Notes: generated by a model from the letters alone, not told the origin. Positions 50,026 to 59,664 are shown, counted from the stretch's first letter. The stretch: DNA of 64,000 nucleotides from Chloroflexota bacterium (GCA_005883575.1 VBFH01000029.1:16938-80937); one strand, 5' to 3'. Program-made: numbers and translations.

Positions 50026-51033
50026 CTAGCCCTTCATCCAGACGGGCGCCGAAGTGGAGTCGAGGCCGAGATCGGAAGTGATCTCACGAACCGAAGCTGG
50101 GCCTGAGGAGCCTACGGTCCAGAGCTGGAAGTGGCCACCCGGGTTGTCTGGAGCAAGAAACGCGATCGTCTTGCCGTCTGGAGAAAAAGCCGGCGAGGCG
50201 ACCATGCGTCCGCTCACCAGGGTTGCCGGCGACCCAAGCGCCAGGTTCGTTGCGTCAAAGGTCGCCACGTCAAGCTCAGCCGACTGGCTCGACCCTCTCG
50301 TGCACACCATCGCGATGAGCTTTTCGTCGGGTGAGATCGCCGGCTGACCGCAGCCCGCCTCCGGTGTGGTCAGAGCCACTCCGCTGCTGCCGGCGCGCCT
50401 CTGGATCCACAGCTGGGAGTGGACCTGGAAAGAGTTGTCGATCGAATACTTGGTGTAGATGAGCCCGCCGTCGCGGAGCGGCGAAGGGCTGATGTCGCCA
50501 CCTGTGAAGTCGTTGGGCTGCGTCCACGGAACGGTGCGCGAGCTCGGGTCGATGCGGCTGGCGAAGATCGTCAGGTCGACGCGGAAGCTGTCGTACGCGT
50601 CCTTCGGATCGAAGTCATAGAACAGCGTTTGCCCGTCAGGGCTGAACCGCGGGTAGAACGCCCAGTGGTTGTCCTCGACCACCCGGCTCGACGAGTCATG
50701 CGTCAGCTGCGCGACGGTTTTGCCGGTGGTCGACAAGATGTAGAGGTCCGAATAGTTGGTCTGCCTCCGCACGGCGACGAGCTGGTCGTTTGGGGCCGCG
50801 CTGGGTTGCATCCATCCGTTCTCCGACGTGATGGCAGTGAAGGAACCGTGCTGGAAGCGGTAGATGGCGCCGGCCTGGGCGACGTACATCGTTCCCGGCA
50901 GCGACGGGGCTGAGATCTCATTCGGGCGGTGGACTACACGGTGGTTGCCGCGCAGGAATCCCGCGCCCTCGTACACACCCACACCGAAGGCGAGCATCGC
51001 GGCAACAAGGCCGGCGGCCACTGCCCCGCGCAT
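50026..51033 (-). CDS. TolB/WD40-like beta-propeller protein, membrane-anchored
   Basis: 335 residues from ATG 51033; GTG 51036 also fits and both overlap the LCP stop. N-terminal anchor AVAAGLVAAMLAFGVGVYEGAGF, then propeller blades with FSPDGQTLFYDFD, ISPDEKLIAMVC and FSPDGKTIAFLA. An extracytoplasmic binding or sensor role is likely. Second gene of an operon with the LCP protein. Confidence 0.82.
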   Translation of the reverse strand: MRGAVAAGLVAAMLAFGVGVYEGAGFLRGNHRVVHRPNEISAPSLPGTMYVAQAGAIYRFQHGSFTAITSENGWMQPSAAPNDQLVAVRRQTNYSDLYILSTTGKTVAQLTHDSSSRVVEDNHWAFYPRFSPDGQTLFYDFDPKDAYDSFRVDLTIFASRIDPSSRTVPWTQPNDFTGGDISPSPLRDGGLIYTKYSIDNSFQVHSQLWIQRRAGSSGVALTTPEAGCGQPAISPDEKLIAMVCTRGSSQSAELDVATFDATNLALGSPATLVSGRMVASPAFSPDGKTIAFLAPDNPGGHFQLWTVGSSGPASVREITSDLGLDSTSAPVWMKG

Positions 51034-51962
51034 CACGAAAACGTCTGGTGAACGAGCGGGCGGATCTGGTTCCAATCAGGGAAAACGACGCTCTGGCCGC
51101 CTGCCCATCCCTCGGACGTGTAAGGCGGCACGAGCACGACCCGGTGTACGTTTGGACCGTTGAATTCGTTCGCGATCGTCAGCAGCGCCCGCATCTTGTC
51201 AAGACCCATGCTGGTCTTGATCTCGCCGTTGAACGCGCTCGCCAGCGACGGCAGATCGGCGACGTTGAGGTGCGACGCTTCGGCTTTGATCGCGAGCAAC
51301 AGCTGTTGCTGCCTTTCGGAGCGCGCAAAGTCGCCTCGCACGTCGCCATGGCGCGAACGTACGTACTGGAGCGCGTGGATGCCGTCCATATGTGTTGCAC
51401 CCGGTAGGACCGCCACGCGGTAATACCCATATGGATCATCGGCATTATTCAGATCAGCGGGGTAGTAATCGTCCATGACCGGATTGGTGACTTGAAGGTT
51501 CACGCCACCCAGCTTGTCGATCAATTTGACGAGCCCGTTGAGTCCGATCCACACGTAGTCGTCGATGTGGACTTTGAAGTTGCTCTCCACGGCTGCGATC
51601 GCACCGGGCGCTCCGCCTTGCCTGTAACCCCAGCTGATCTTGCCCCAGCCCTGGTTCGGGATCTGCACCCACAGGTCGCGCGGGATCGACAGCATCGTCG
51701 CCTGCTTGGACACCGGATCGACCCGGATCAAGATCATCGACTGCGTGTTCAGCTGGTCCGGGACGAACTTGGAATCGTCGTCCGATCCCAGCAGGAGGAC
51801 CGTGAAGGGCTGTGTCGGAGGCTCGATCGGGTTCAGGTTGGGGAGCGCGCCGGGCGCCGCGGTCGAAGTGGCGGCAGTCTGGAAGACCGGAAGGAAGTAG
51901 GCTCCCAGCCCGGTCAGACCTGCAAGGAAAAAACCAAGGACAACGATCCAGACACGTGGCAT
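51033..51962 (-). CDS. LytR-CpsA-Psr (LCP) family transferase
   Basis: 309 residues from ATG 51962; an open frame upstream is probably not coding. One N-terminal transmembrane helix (VWIVVLGFFLAGLTGLGAYFLPVF), then the LCP domain: FTVLLLGSDDDSKF, ILIRVDPVSKQATMLSIPRDLWVQIP, KVHIDDYVWIGLNGLVKLIDKLGGV and ALQYVRSRHGDVRGDFARSERQQQLL, with the Arg/Asp residues that bind the polyprenyl diphosphate. Attaches a glycopolymer to the cell wall. Confidence 0.93.
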   Translation of the reverse strand: MPRVWIVVLGFFLAGLTGLGAYFLPVFQTAATSTAAPGALPNLNPIEPPTQPFTVLLLGSDDDSKFVPDQLNTQSMILIRVDPVSKQATMLSIPRDLWVQIPNQGWGKISWGYRQGGAPGAIAAVESNFKVHIDDYVWIGLNGLVKLIDKLGGVNLQVTNPVMDDYYPADLNNADDPYGYYRVAVLPGATHMDGIHALQYVRSRHGDVRGDFARSERQQQLLLAIKAEASHLNVADLPSLASAFNGEIKTSMGLDKMRALLTIANEFNGPNVHRVVLVPPYTSEGWAGGQSVVFPDWNQIRPLVHQTFS

Positions 51963-52045
51963 ATGAACAACCGGCCCTCCAGTCGAGCAACGCTTGAACG
52001 CAGCCAAAAACCCGTGCCCCGCGGCCGCCCCGCGTTGCTTTCGCG

Positions 52046-53095
52046 ATGAGGACTCTGGTCGCGCTGGTGGTCGCGGCGCTTGCGCTCGGAAGCGAGTCGT
52101 GGCCCAACCCGCCACCTCCTCCGCTTGCAGGCTTCAGCTTCAGCCCTTTGACCTCGGTGCAGGCAGGTCGCGATCCCGCGGACGACCTGAATCGGTTGCT
52201 CGAGGCCACTCAACCGGACCTCGTGCGTCTTCCGATCTACTGGGAGCTGGTCCAGCCAGCTCCCACACAGCTCGATTTCAGCTCCGTGGATCCACTGCTG
52301 GCGGTGGTCGCCAAGCACAATCGGTCCTCGTCAGTCCAGACGCGGGTCGTGCTGACCGTTGGCGCGCGCAACTTCCTGTTCCCCGAGCTGCATCAACCGA
52401 CGTGGGCGGGCGACCGCAGTCAACCCTCGCTTGGCCTGGCTCAGGCGGGCCTGGCCTACCGCAACTACTTCGACGAGAGCATCACTCGCTATCGCTCCTC
52501 GCCGCTGCTTTACGCATGGCAGGTGGAGAACGAGCCGCTCGACAAAGTCGTCAACGCGTACACCGAGGAAGATCGAATCAGCGACGCGCAGCTGACCTGG
52601 GAGGTCGGCGAAGTCCACCGGCTCGATCCGGACCACAAGGCGGTGGTGACCTCATACAACGCCTTGAACGTGACGCTCGACCTGATTCAGAGGTACACAC
52701 CCATATTCCTGGGCCTCGTCGGCGGCGGGAGCGGCCACCCCAGTGAAGCTCTCCGGATGGGAGACGTCTTCGGCCTCGACCTTTACGTCGACGGACCGAG
52801 CGTTCCCTACCGCGGTCACACGAGCATCCCGTTGCGGTCGCAGTGGAAGGAGCAGTCGCTCACTTTCTGGGCGGATCGGGCGCACAGCCAGGGTAAGGAC
52901 ATCTGGGTGGCCGAGATGCAGGCGCAGCCCTGGAACGACGGAGGTACATTCGAGCCCGCAAACCTGGTCCAGGCGGCGATCGACTACCGCCAGGCCCCGC
53001 TTGACGTCGTGCTGTTGTGGGGCGTCGAGACCTGGTTGGACGATCCTGGCTGGATGTCGGCGGCGGCGCGCGCGCTGACGATCCTTCGCACCTGA
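52046..53095 (+). CDS. Secreted glycoside-hydrolase-like TIM-barrel protein
   Basis: 349 residues. A short signal peptide (RTLVALVVAALALGSESW) precedes a beta/alpha barrel. LVRLPIYWELVQPAP, YAWQVENEPLDKVV (acid/base Glu in NEP) and IWVAEMQAQPW (probable nucleophile Glu) follow the clan GH-A order. Nearest families would be GH5/GH42-like. The substrate is unknown. Divergent from the LCP gene. Confidence 0.78.
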   Translation: MRTLVALVVAALALGSESWPNPPPPPLAGFSFSPLTSVQAGRDPADDLNRLLEATQPDLVRLPIYWELVQPAPTQLDFSSVDPLLAVVAKHNRSSSVQTRVVLTVGARNFLFPELHQPTWAGDRSQPSLGLAQAGLAYRNYFDESITRYRSSPLLYAWQVENEPLDKVVNAYTEEDRISDAQLTWEVGEVHRLDPDHKAVVTSYNALNVTLDLIQRYTPIFLGLVGGGSGHPSEALRMGDVFGLDLYVDGPSVPYRGHTSIPLRSQWKEQSLTFWADRAHSQGKDIWVAEMQAQPWNDGGTFEPANLVQAAIDYRQAPLDVVLLWGVETWLDDPGWMSAAARALTILRT

Positions 53096-53099
53096 GGTC

Positions 53100-53576
53100 T
53101 CAGGCGGCTAGGATCTCGTGCCGGTTGCTCGCGTCGATCGAGAACGCGCCGGCTGAGGTGACCAGATGCAGCTTCACCTGGTAGCTGCCGGAGCTCGAGG
53201 TCGTCGAACCGTGAGGTCCGCTCGTACAGGCGCTGGGGATGGTCAGCGTGAGCGTCGCGCTGGAGCCGGCGGCCACGCGTGTTGGTGACACGGCCACGCT
53301 GCCTGCGTCATACCGGTCGCCGACGGGCTCGAGCCACTTGCCCTTGATCGCGGCGAGGACCATCTCCGCGGTCGCGGACTGGATGGTCACCGCCTTCGAG
53401 GTGTCGTTGCGCGCTTTGATCGTTGCGTGGACGTCGTAGGGCGCGTTGCTCGCGCCGCCAGGGCACCGGTAGGTCGGGTCGACCGTCGCGCCCGATAGGC
53501 TGAACGTCGGGGAGGATGACGAGCAGGCGGCCATGAACCACGCGGCCGCGAGCGCTGCAGCAAATCGGCGCAACAT
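53100..53576 (-). CDS. Putative lipoprotein, unknown function
   Basis: 158 residues. MLRRFAAALAAAWFMAACSSSS is a lipoprotein signal with Cys in the lipobox. The mature part has beta-rich sequence (DVHATIKARNDTSKAVTIQSATAEMVL and SSATLTLTIPSACTSGP), as in small secreted beta-sandwich proteins. No family recognised. Convergent with the glycosidase gene. Confidence 0.7.
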   Translation of the reverse strand: MLRRFAAALAAAWFMAACSSSSPTFSLSGATVDPTYRCPGGASNAPYDVHATIKARNDTSKAVTIQSATAEMVLAAIKGKWLEPVGDRYDAGSVAVSPTRVAAGSSATLTLTIPSACTSGPHGSTTSSSGSYQVKLHLVTSAGAFSIDASNRHEILAA

Positions 53577-53706
53577 CGCGCCGGATTATGCGCAGAGAGG
53601 CCAACACGTGCGCATCCTTATTAATCTGGGGGGCAATCTAGTGGGACATCTGGACTCGCAGCGTTCGCTCCCGGTCATCGGCACCGACAGAACCGGCTTC
53701 AGCCCA

Positions 53707-54099
53707 ATGGCCAAAAAGCTCCGCCTTTTGGCCGGCCAGAGCGTGCTGGTCCTGAACGCGCCCGAGGGTTACGTCGCGAAGCTGAGCCCCGGGCCCGCTG
53801 ACATCAAGACCGACTCGCAGCCGGATCACGAATACGACGTGGTCATGTTGTTCGTTCAGGACGTGGGGGAGCTGCGCCGCCTTGGCTCGACCGCGATCCG
53901 CGCTGCGAAGGCAGGCGGATTGCTGTGGATCACCTATCCGAAAGGCGGCGCAACCCGGGGCGCCACCGACCTGCCGGCGACGCCTTGGTGGGTCAAACGC
54001 GACGTCCTCGGCGAGATCACGTCGGAGAAGGGCTACAAGCCGGTGGCCTTCGTCGCCGTCGACGACGTCTGGACAGCGCTCCGCTTCAAACGGGTCTAG
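53707..54099 (+). CDS. DUF3052-like protein
   Basis: 130 residues from ATG 53707 (the open frame extends upstream to 53533 without homology). KKLRLLAGQSVLVLNAPEGYVAKL, YDVVMLFVQDVGELRRL, GGLLWITYPKGGATRGATDLPATPWWVKRDVLGEITSEKGYKPVAFVAVDDVWTALRFK fits DUF3052. A small, cytoplasmic, Rossmann-like fold. The next gene begins nine bases on. Confidence 0.8.
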   Translation: MAKKLRLLAGQSVLVLNAPEGYVAKLSPGPADIKTDSQPDHEYDVVMLFVQDVGELRRLGSTAIRAAKAGGLLWITYPKGGATRGATDLPATPWWVKRDVLGEITSEKGYKPVAFVAVDDVWTALRFKRV

Positions 54100-54107
54100 C
54101 CGAAACC

Positions 54108-54746
54108 ACGCGCATCCTCGCCGTCGCCGACGAGGTCGTAGAGCCGATGTACGGCGACCGGCTGCCATCTCTCAATCCCGATCTCGTCATCGGGTGCGGC
54201 GACCTCCCCTTCGACTACCTCGAGTACCTCGTGAGCCGCCTGGACGTGCCTCTTCTCTACGTCCCGGGCAATCACGACGCGAGCCTCGTGCCTCCCGACA
54301 TGACGTGGATGCCGCTGCGCTCCGTGCTCCCGCCGCCTCCCGGTCCCCAGGGGTGCATCAACATCGACGGCCGCGTGGTGGACGTGCGAGGCCTGCGAAT
54401 CGCCGGTCTGGGCGGCAGCATTCGCTACAAGCTGGGCGCGAACCAATACACGCAGGGCCAGATGAGCCGGCGTGCGCTGAAGCTGGAATTACGCATTCGG
54501 CTGAACCGTCTTCGCGGCGGCCGCAAGCTCGACGTACTCGTCACGCACGCGCCGCCGTACGGCTTTGCCGAGGCCGTGGACTCGGCGCATGTTGGATTCG
54601 TCGCGTTCCTGCGCCTGATCCGCAACTTCCATCCTCTTCTCGCCGTCCACGGCCACATCCACCCGTACGGCCGGGCGCTGCCAGAGCGTCGCATCCAGTC
54701 GACGCGCGTCATCAATGCGGTGCCGAGCCGCCTGATCGAAATCTAA
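54108..54746 (+). CDS. Metallophosphoesterase (start codon not canonical)
   Basis: About 212 residues if read from 54108, where the sequence ACG CGC ATC CTC (TRILAVADEV) stands where homologues have Met-Arg-Ile; the first canonical in-frame start is ATG 54147. Metal motifs: LVIGCGDLPFDYL (GD), LLYVPGNHDASL (GNHD), VLVTHAPPYG (H) and LAVHGHIHPYGR (GHxH). Intact calcineurin-like catalysis; the substrate is unknown. Follows DUF3052 and precedes the MFS gene. Confidence 0.82.
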   Translation, partial: TRILAVADEVVEPMYGDRLPSLNPDLVIGCGDLPFDYLEYLVSRLDVPLLYVPGNHDASLVPPDMTWMPLRSVLPPPPGPQGCINIDGRVVDVRGLRIAGLGGSIRYKLGANQYTQGQMSRRALKLELRIRLNRLRGGRKLDVLVTHAPPYGFAEAVDSAHVGFVAFLRLIRNFHPLLAVHGHIHPYGRALPERRIQSTRVINAVPSRLIEI

Positions 54747-54787
54747 GCGGCAGCTCGCCCACCGCCGCGATCATAGAGACGAGGCAC

Positions 54788-55990
54788 GTGCGCGAATTCC
54801 TCCGCAACGGAAAGTTGCTGACCCTGATGCTCGGCCACTTCACGGTCGACAGCTACGTCGGCGTCATCCCGGTCCTCTACCCGCTGCTGATTGGAAAGTT
54901 CAACCTCAGCCTCGCCACCGTCGGCCTGGTCAGCCTTGCCTACACCGGCATGGCGGCGATCTCGCAACCGCTCTTCGGCCTGCTCGCCGACCGTTTCGGC
55001 ACACGCTTCACCGGCATCGCGCTGGCGTGGACTGCGGTCACGTTCGCCGTGGTCGGCTTCGTGAGCAGCTTTCCGCTTCTCCTGGCTCTGGCCCTGGCGT
55101 CGGGTCTTGGTTCGGGCGCCTTCCATCCGCTCGGCGCGCTCGACGTCCGGGGTCTGCTGCCCAGCTGGCGGCGCAGCCTGGGCATGTCGGTTTACGTCAC
55201 CGCCGGCACTGTCGGTGTCGCCGCCGGCCCACTCATCGGCATCCTGCTCTTCGGCGTGTTCGGTGTCCACGGCACCGGCCTGCTTGTCGTCCCAGGCCTG
55301 GCGACCGGCGGCTACCTGCTGTGGCGCATGCGCGATCGCGTCGCGATGTTGGCGGGGACAGTACGCGAGGCAGGCGCCGCCGCGCCGGCGGTGCCGGTTT
55401 TTGCGCTGGCGGCCGTGATCGGGGTGATGATGTCGCGCAGCTGGACGGTCAACGTCTTCCAGGCCTTCACCCCGACGTGGTATCGGCAGCTCGGCTACGG
55501 CCCCGAGTTCTACGGCCCGCTCGCCACAGTCCTCGTGCTTGCGAGCGCGGTCGGCACCGTCGGGTGCGGCTCGTTGGCAGATCGGTACGGCAGGCGGGTC
55601 GTGATCTTAGTCACGCTGCTTCTGACCGTGCCGGCGATTCTTCTCTACACGCTTTATCCCGGACCGTGGGCGTTCGCGACCGCCATCCTCATCGGATTCC
55701 TGGCTGCGTCCACCGCGCCGTTGCTGCTCCTGATGGCGCAGCAGCTCATGGCCTCGCGTGCGGGCCTGGCCTCAGGCCTGGTGATGGGTCTGGGGTTTGT
55801 CACCGGCGCCATCGGTGTGCCCATCAACGGTGCTATCGGTGATGCGATCGGGCTGCAGAAGTCGTTGATGACACACGTGATACTCGTCATCGCGACCATC
55901 GGCATCGCCTGGTTCCTGCCGCGCGAGGAGGAGATCGAACGCTATGCGGCGAGGCCAGAACCGTTGCGCGCGACCCCGGAGCAGGTATAG
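54788..55990 (+). CDS. MFS transporter (fosmidomycin-resistance-like)
   Basis: 400 residues from GTG 54788. Twelve membrane segments; LLTLMLGHFTVDSYVGVIPVLYPLL and GLLADRFGTRFTGIALAW include the MFS loop motif. The pattern GAFHPLGALDVRG, and the central split by a charged loop, resemble Fsr-type efflux proteins. Substrate unassigned. The following gene begins five bases after its stop. Confidence 0.88.
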   Translation: MREFLRNGKLLTLMLGHFTVDSYVGVIPVLYPLLIGKFNLSLATVGLVSLAYTGMAAISQPLFGLLADRFGTRFTGIALAWTAVTFAVVGFVSSFPLLLALALASGLGSGAFHPLGALDVRGLLPSWRRSLGMSVYVTAGTVGVAAGPLIGILLFGVFGVHGTGLLVVPGLATGGYLLWRMRDRVAMLAGTVREAGAAAPAVPVFALAAVIGVMMSRSWTVNVFQAFTPTWYRQLGYGPEFYGPLATVLVLASAVGTVGCGSLADRYGRRVVILVTLLLTVPAILLYTLYPGPWAFATAILIGFLAASTAPLLLLMAQQLMASRAGLASGLVMGLGFVTGAIGVPINGAIGDAIGLQKSLMTHVILVIATIGIAWFLPREEEIERYAARPEPLRATPEQV

Positions 55991-55995
55991 CGAAG

Positions 55996-56901
55996 ATGGC
56001 ACTGACCACCGACGACCAGATCGAGATCGATGTTCGGGACGATGCGGCCGCGCTCGCTCATCTGCTCACGCTTCCGGTCCATGCCCGGCTCGAGGCGCTG
56101 GCCGAGATGCAGGGCGCGTCGACTTTCGATGACGTCGCGATGAAACGCATGCGCCAGGTCCACGAGTCCGGCGACGGATTTCGCATCTCCGTCGACGACC
56201 CCCGCTATGCGCGCGGGCTGCAGCGCCTCGTCGAAGCCGACGCGTGGGGCCAGCTGCGCCGCGATCTTGCACGAGCGTGGGAGTATCAGCGCTCTGCCCT
56301 GCCCGGGATTCGCCACCCCGACCGCATCGAGGTCAGGCTGACGCTGGGCAATCCCGACGATCCCGTGTTCGTCGAGCACACGCTCGGCTACTACGGTATG
56401 GGCGCAACGCCCGGCAACATCTGGCTCGTGGCGTGGCCGACCGACTACAACCTGACGAGAATCGGCGCATGCGGCGTACACGAACTGGTCCACAGTCTCC
56501 GCACCCCGAACATCGAGACAGGATTCAACCTTGTGGAATGGATCGTGCACGAGGGCCTGGCCGAAGTCTTCACGACCGAGGTTTGCGGGCGCGACTCGAC
56601 CGGCGCCTGGTACGCGGAGGTCACAGGCTCGGTGCTGGATGCGACGCTCGAGACGGTGACGGCTGCGTTCGACACCGGCAACGGATTTCGCGACTGGACT
56701 CCATATGTGCTGGGCGATCTGGTCGCCGAGCGCATCGGCGTCCGACCCGCCGGAGTTCCGCACATGGGCGGCTACGCGGTGGGACGGCTGATCGTCGAGC
56801 GGTATCTCGCGGCGACCGGGCTGCGGGCCGCGCAGGCGATCGTCCGGCCCGCGTCTGAGATCCTGTCCGGCGCCGGCATCCCCGCGCGGCGGCCACGCTG
56901 A
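55996..56901 (+). CDS. DUF2268-like zinc metallopeptidase
   Basis: 301 residues from ATG 55996. The HELVHSL motif in ACGVHELVHSLRTPNI gives HExxH, with a downstream Glu in WIVHEGLAEVF as third ligand. The C-terminal region is helical. DUF2268 proteins are often predicted Zn-dependent proteases. No signal peptide, so cytoplasmic. The globin gene starts one base after its stop. Confidence 0.85.
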   Translation: MALTTDDQIEIDVRDDAAALAHLLTLPVHARLEALAEMQGASTFDDVAMKRMRQVHESGDGFRISVDDPRYARGLQRLVEADAWGQLRRDLARAWEYQRSALPGIRHPDRIEVRLTLGNPDDPVFVEHTLGYYGMGATPGNIWLVAWPTDYNLTRIGACGVHELVHSLRTPNIETGFNLVEWIVHEGLAEVFTTEVCGRDSTGAWYAEVTGSVLDATLETVTAAFDTGNGFRDWTPYVLGDLVAERIGVRPAGVPHMGGYAVGRLIVERYLAATGLRAAQAIVRPASEILSGAGIPARRPR

Positions 56902-56902
56902 G

Positions 56903-57289
56903 ATGCCTGCGTTGACGCGGAGCATGTATGACCTGGCGGGTGGCGAGGCCACCTTTCGGCTGCTTGTGAAGCGCTTCTACTCGCGAGTCGCAGAGGATCC
57001 CGTGCTGCGCGCCGTGTATCCCGAAGAAGATCTCTCCGGAGCGACCGAGAGGCTCACGCTCTTCTTGATCCAGTACTGGGGCGGGCCATCGACCTACAGC
57101 GAGCGCCGTGGACATCCGCGGCTGCGGCTGCGTCACCAGCCATTCGCCATCGGCCGGCGCGAGCGTGATGCCTGGTTGGGTCACATGACCGCCGCTGTGG
57201 AATCACTCGACGTTGCGCCCGCGGTACGCAAGGCGCTGCTCGACTACTTCGAGACGGCGTCGACAGCGATGATCAACCGGTCTGAGTAG
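56903..57289 (+). CDS. Truncated haemoglobin (group II, GlbO-like)
   Basis: 128 residues from ATG 56903. The fold starts TRSMYDLAGGEATFRLLVKRFYSRVAEDPVLRAVYPEEDL, with YWGGPSTYSERRGHPRLRLRHQPFAIG. RHQPFAIG carries the proximal His; the Tyr/Trp-containing stretch is typical of group II. It binds oxygen or nitric oxide. Its 3' end overlaps the convergent DUF2254 gene by 17 bases. Confidence 0.92.
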   Translation: MPALTRSMYDLAGGEATFRLLVKRFYSRVAEDPVLRAVYPEEDLSGATERLTLFLIQYWGGPSTYSERRGHPRLRLRHQPFAIGRRERDAWLGHMTAAVESLDVAPAVRKALLDYFETASTAMINRSE

Positions 57290-58931
57290 AAGGCTCGGGG
57301 GGCACCAGGTATTTCGCCACCACCGGCGCGTCCTCGAGGTCGACCAGCGCGCCGTTGCCGCTCGCCTTGGCCCGCGTCAACGACGCGCGCAGCCGGGGAA
57401 TCTCGTCGCGGAGCGGGTGCTCCAGCCAGTCGAAGGAGATGACTCGCTCGTTGACCTCCCAGAACAAGCCGTTCTGCAATCCTTCCATGCGGCTGAGGGC
57501 GGCGTCGACGAAGTCGGGCGGCGCGGCGGCGATGCCCTCGACCAGCACGTGTGCGATGTCCTTTTGGTCCGAGGCCATGGCCCAGCATGTGAGCTTGGCG
57601 ACCCCTTTGAAGAGCCCGTTCAGCCCGATCGGGCGGGCATTGGGGATCAGGTCCAGGAGGTTGCGGACCAGGAGCTGGGCGAGGCGGAAGGACACCTGCG
57701 GATCCCGCACCCGCGCTTCGATCGCCAGGTCGGCAACGTCTTCAGCCGCTGCGCCGAAGATGGCAGGCATGCCCGCTTCGTCGAAATGGCGGCCGTAGCG
57801 CAGCAGATGCGCGGCCGCTTCCAGGGCGAGGTCGCGCCGCCACTCCAGCGCTCCGATCGCAAAGCGCCTGTACTCGTTCATGATGCCGGACGCGAAGGTG
57901 GGCGCCGAGCGGTTGATCGTGACGCGCAGGTAAGTGTTGAAGAAGCGCAGGCACAGCTCCGCAGCTTCTGAATCCCCAACGTCGATCGCAGCCAGCCCGA
58001 CGTTGCGTGTCGCCACGGCGATCGCGTACACGGCCTCCTTGCGATGGATCGGCGCCAGGCTGACCATGTCGACGAAGCTCGCCATCACCATGTAGGTGAA
58101 CCACGTACGCGCGCGGTTGACCTCGGCGATGATCTGGTCCGAGGCACCCGGCAGCTCCGCATGGCCGACCTTGAACCAGTCGGCGTTCAGCTTTTGCTTG
58201 GCGGGCAGGTAATCGCGGGCGAGGAAATGTCCGAGCACCTCGATGCTCAGGATGCAGACCGGCATATCGCCCAGCTGAAGCGAACCGTAGGCGATGTCCG
58301 TCACCTGGGCGACGCAGGTCATCAGGGCCCCGCGGTGGCGCTGGCTGTGACGACCGCTGGCGCCTCCGCGCAGCTCCCGCCGGGCGCGGCGCATGATGCC
58401 TGACACGAGCGTCTCCGCGCGCATGACCTCAAACGTGTAGAGGACGTACGGAAAGAGGAGGGCGAAGTTGATCAGCGCCAGGATCTCGGCCATGGCGACG
58501 CTGGCCATCGGCACGTGGTTGAGCTTCACCTCCGAGCGGACCAGGAAGGTATAGAGGATCGACGCGAGAGAGAAGCTGAGGACGAGGGCGTTCATCGGAT
58601 TCCGGGTGAAGATGCCGATGATGCGAGGCGAGTAGCGCGAGGAGCTCGTCTGGATGCCGAACATCACGCCCAAGAGGACGATGCTCAGAGTCACTCCTTC
58701 GGCGCCTCCCACCAGCGCGAGGGTGCCGGCCGCGGCGGTCGGGTCCGGGGTGAAGAAGTCCGCGATTGAGCGGTAGTGGAGAGCGTCCAGGAAGCCGAAG
58801 AGCACGACCAGCATGAGGGCGACGGTCACGAGGGCGAGGCCCGAGAGCAGGGCGCCGAGCCAGCCGATGGAGGACGCCTGCTGCTGGGCAGACGGATGCG
58901 GCTTCGACTTGGTCTCAGGCATGCGACGCAT
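57273..58931 (-). CDS. DUF2254-like membrane protein
   Basis: 552 residues from ATG 58931 (or ATG 58922). Four hydrophobic segments within the first 180 residues (LGALLSGLALVTVALMLVVLFGFLDAL, TLALVGGAEGVTLSIVLLGVMFGIQ, NALVLSFSLASILYTFLV, ILALINFALLFPYVLYTF), followed by a large helical domain. SSRYSPRIIGIFTRN is characteristic of DUF2254. Function unknown. Confidence 0.8.
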   Translation of the reverse strand: MRRMPETKSKPHPSAQQQASSIGWLGALLSGLALVTVALMLVVLFGFLDALHYRSIADFFTPDPTAAAGTLALVGGAEGVTLSIVLLGVMFGIQTSSSRYSPRIIGIFTRNPMNALVLSFSLASILYTFLVRSEVKLNHVPMASVAMAEILALINFALLFPYVLYTFEVMRAETLVSGIMRRARRELRGGASGRHSQRHRGALMTCVAQVTDIAYGSLQLGDMPVCILSIEVLGHFLARDYLPAKQKLNADWFKVGHAELPGASDQIIAEVNRARTWFTYMVMASFVDMVSLAPIHRKEAVYAIAVATRNVGLAAIDVGDSEAAELCLRFFNTYLRVTINRSAPTFASGIMNEYRRFAIGALEWRRDLALEAAAHLLRYGRHFDEAGMPAIFGAAAEDVADLAIEARVRDPQVSFRLAQLLVRNLLDLIPNARPIGLNGLFKGVAKLTCWAMASDQKDIAHVLVEGIAAAPPDFVDAALSRMEGLQNGLFWEVNERVISFDWLEHPLRDEIPRLRASLTRAKASGNGALVDLEDAPVVAKYLVPPEPSTQTG

Positions 58932-58969
58932 CCGGTATCACGGCAACGGCGATCCTAATCTTTGCGTCG

Positions 58970-59623
58970 GTGATTCGAGCCATCGTCTTCGACTTCGACG
59001 GCCTCATCCTCGACACCGAGGAACCTGTCTACCGCTCGTGGCTCGAGGTCTACCAGGCGCACGGGGAGGAGCTGCCCTTCGACAGGTGGGTGCAGATCGT
59101 GGGCTCGACGACGACCGGCTTCCACCCGCAGCACCACCTCGAGGAACGACTCGGCCGGCCGCTGCCCAAGGAGGTGCTCGACCGCCGGATCGGGCGCCGG
59201 ACGGAGATGATCCTGGCCAATGAGCTGTTGCCGGGCGTGGTCCAGCGCCTCGATGAAGCGCGAGACCGGGGACTGAGGCTCGGGGTCGCGTCGAGCTCCA
59301 CCTCGGAGTGGGTCCGCGGTCACCTGGCCCGGCTCGGCATCCTCGAAAGATTCGACTGCCTGCGCTGCCGCGACGACGTCGCGCACGCGAAGCCGGAGCC
59401 CGATCTGTATCTGGCGGTGCTGGAATGCCTGGGGGTCGAAGCCGAAGACGCGATCGCGATCGAAGACTCGCCCAACGGCGTGACCGCGGCCAAGCGTGCG
59501 GGCCTTCGATGTGTGGCCATCCCGAACTCCATCACCGCGCGCCTCGACCTGACCCACGCGGACGTCACGTTCACGTCGCTCGCGGACGTCACGCTTGTCG
59601 AGCTGCTGCGGCGCCTCGATTAG
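58970..59623 (+). CDS. HAD-superfamily hydrolase (beta-phosphoglucomutase-like)
   Basis: 217 residues from GTG 58970. Motif I: IVFDFDGLILDTEEP (Asp nucleophile and acid/base Asp); motif II Ser in LGVASSSTSEWV; motif III/IV: KPEPDLYLAVLECLGVEAEDAIAIEDSPNG. The cap is the helical PGM type. It may be a sugar-phosphate phosphatase or mutase. It runs into the phosphofructokinase gene 41 bases later. Confidence 0.92.
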   Translation: MIRAIVFDFDGLILDTEEPVYRSWLEVYQAHGEELPFDRWVQIVGSTTTGFHPQHHLEERLGRPLPKEVLDRRIGRRTEMILANELLPGVVQRLDEARDRGLRLGVASSSTSEWVRGHLARLGILERFDCLRCRDDVAHAKPEPDLYLAVLECLGVEAEDAIAIEDSPNGVTAAKRAGLRCVAIPNSITARLDLTHADVTFTSLADVTLVELLRRLD

Positions 59624-59664
59624 GGGTCGAACGAGTCCCGACGGGTTCGCCTTAATCTGTTCCC

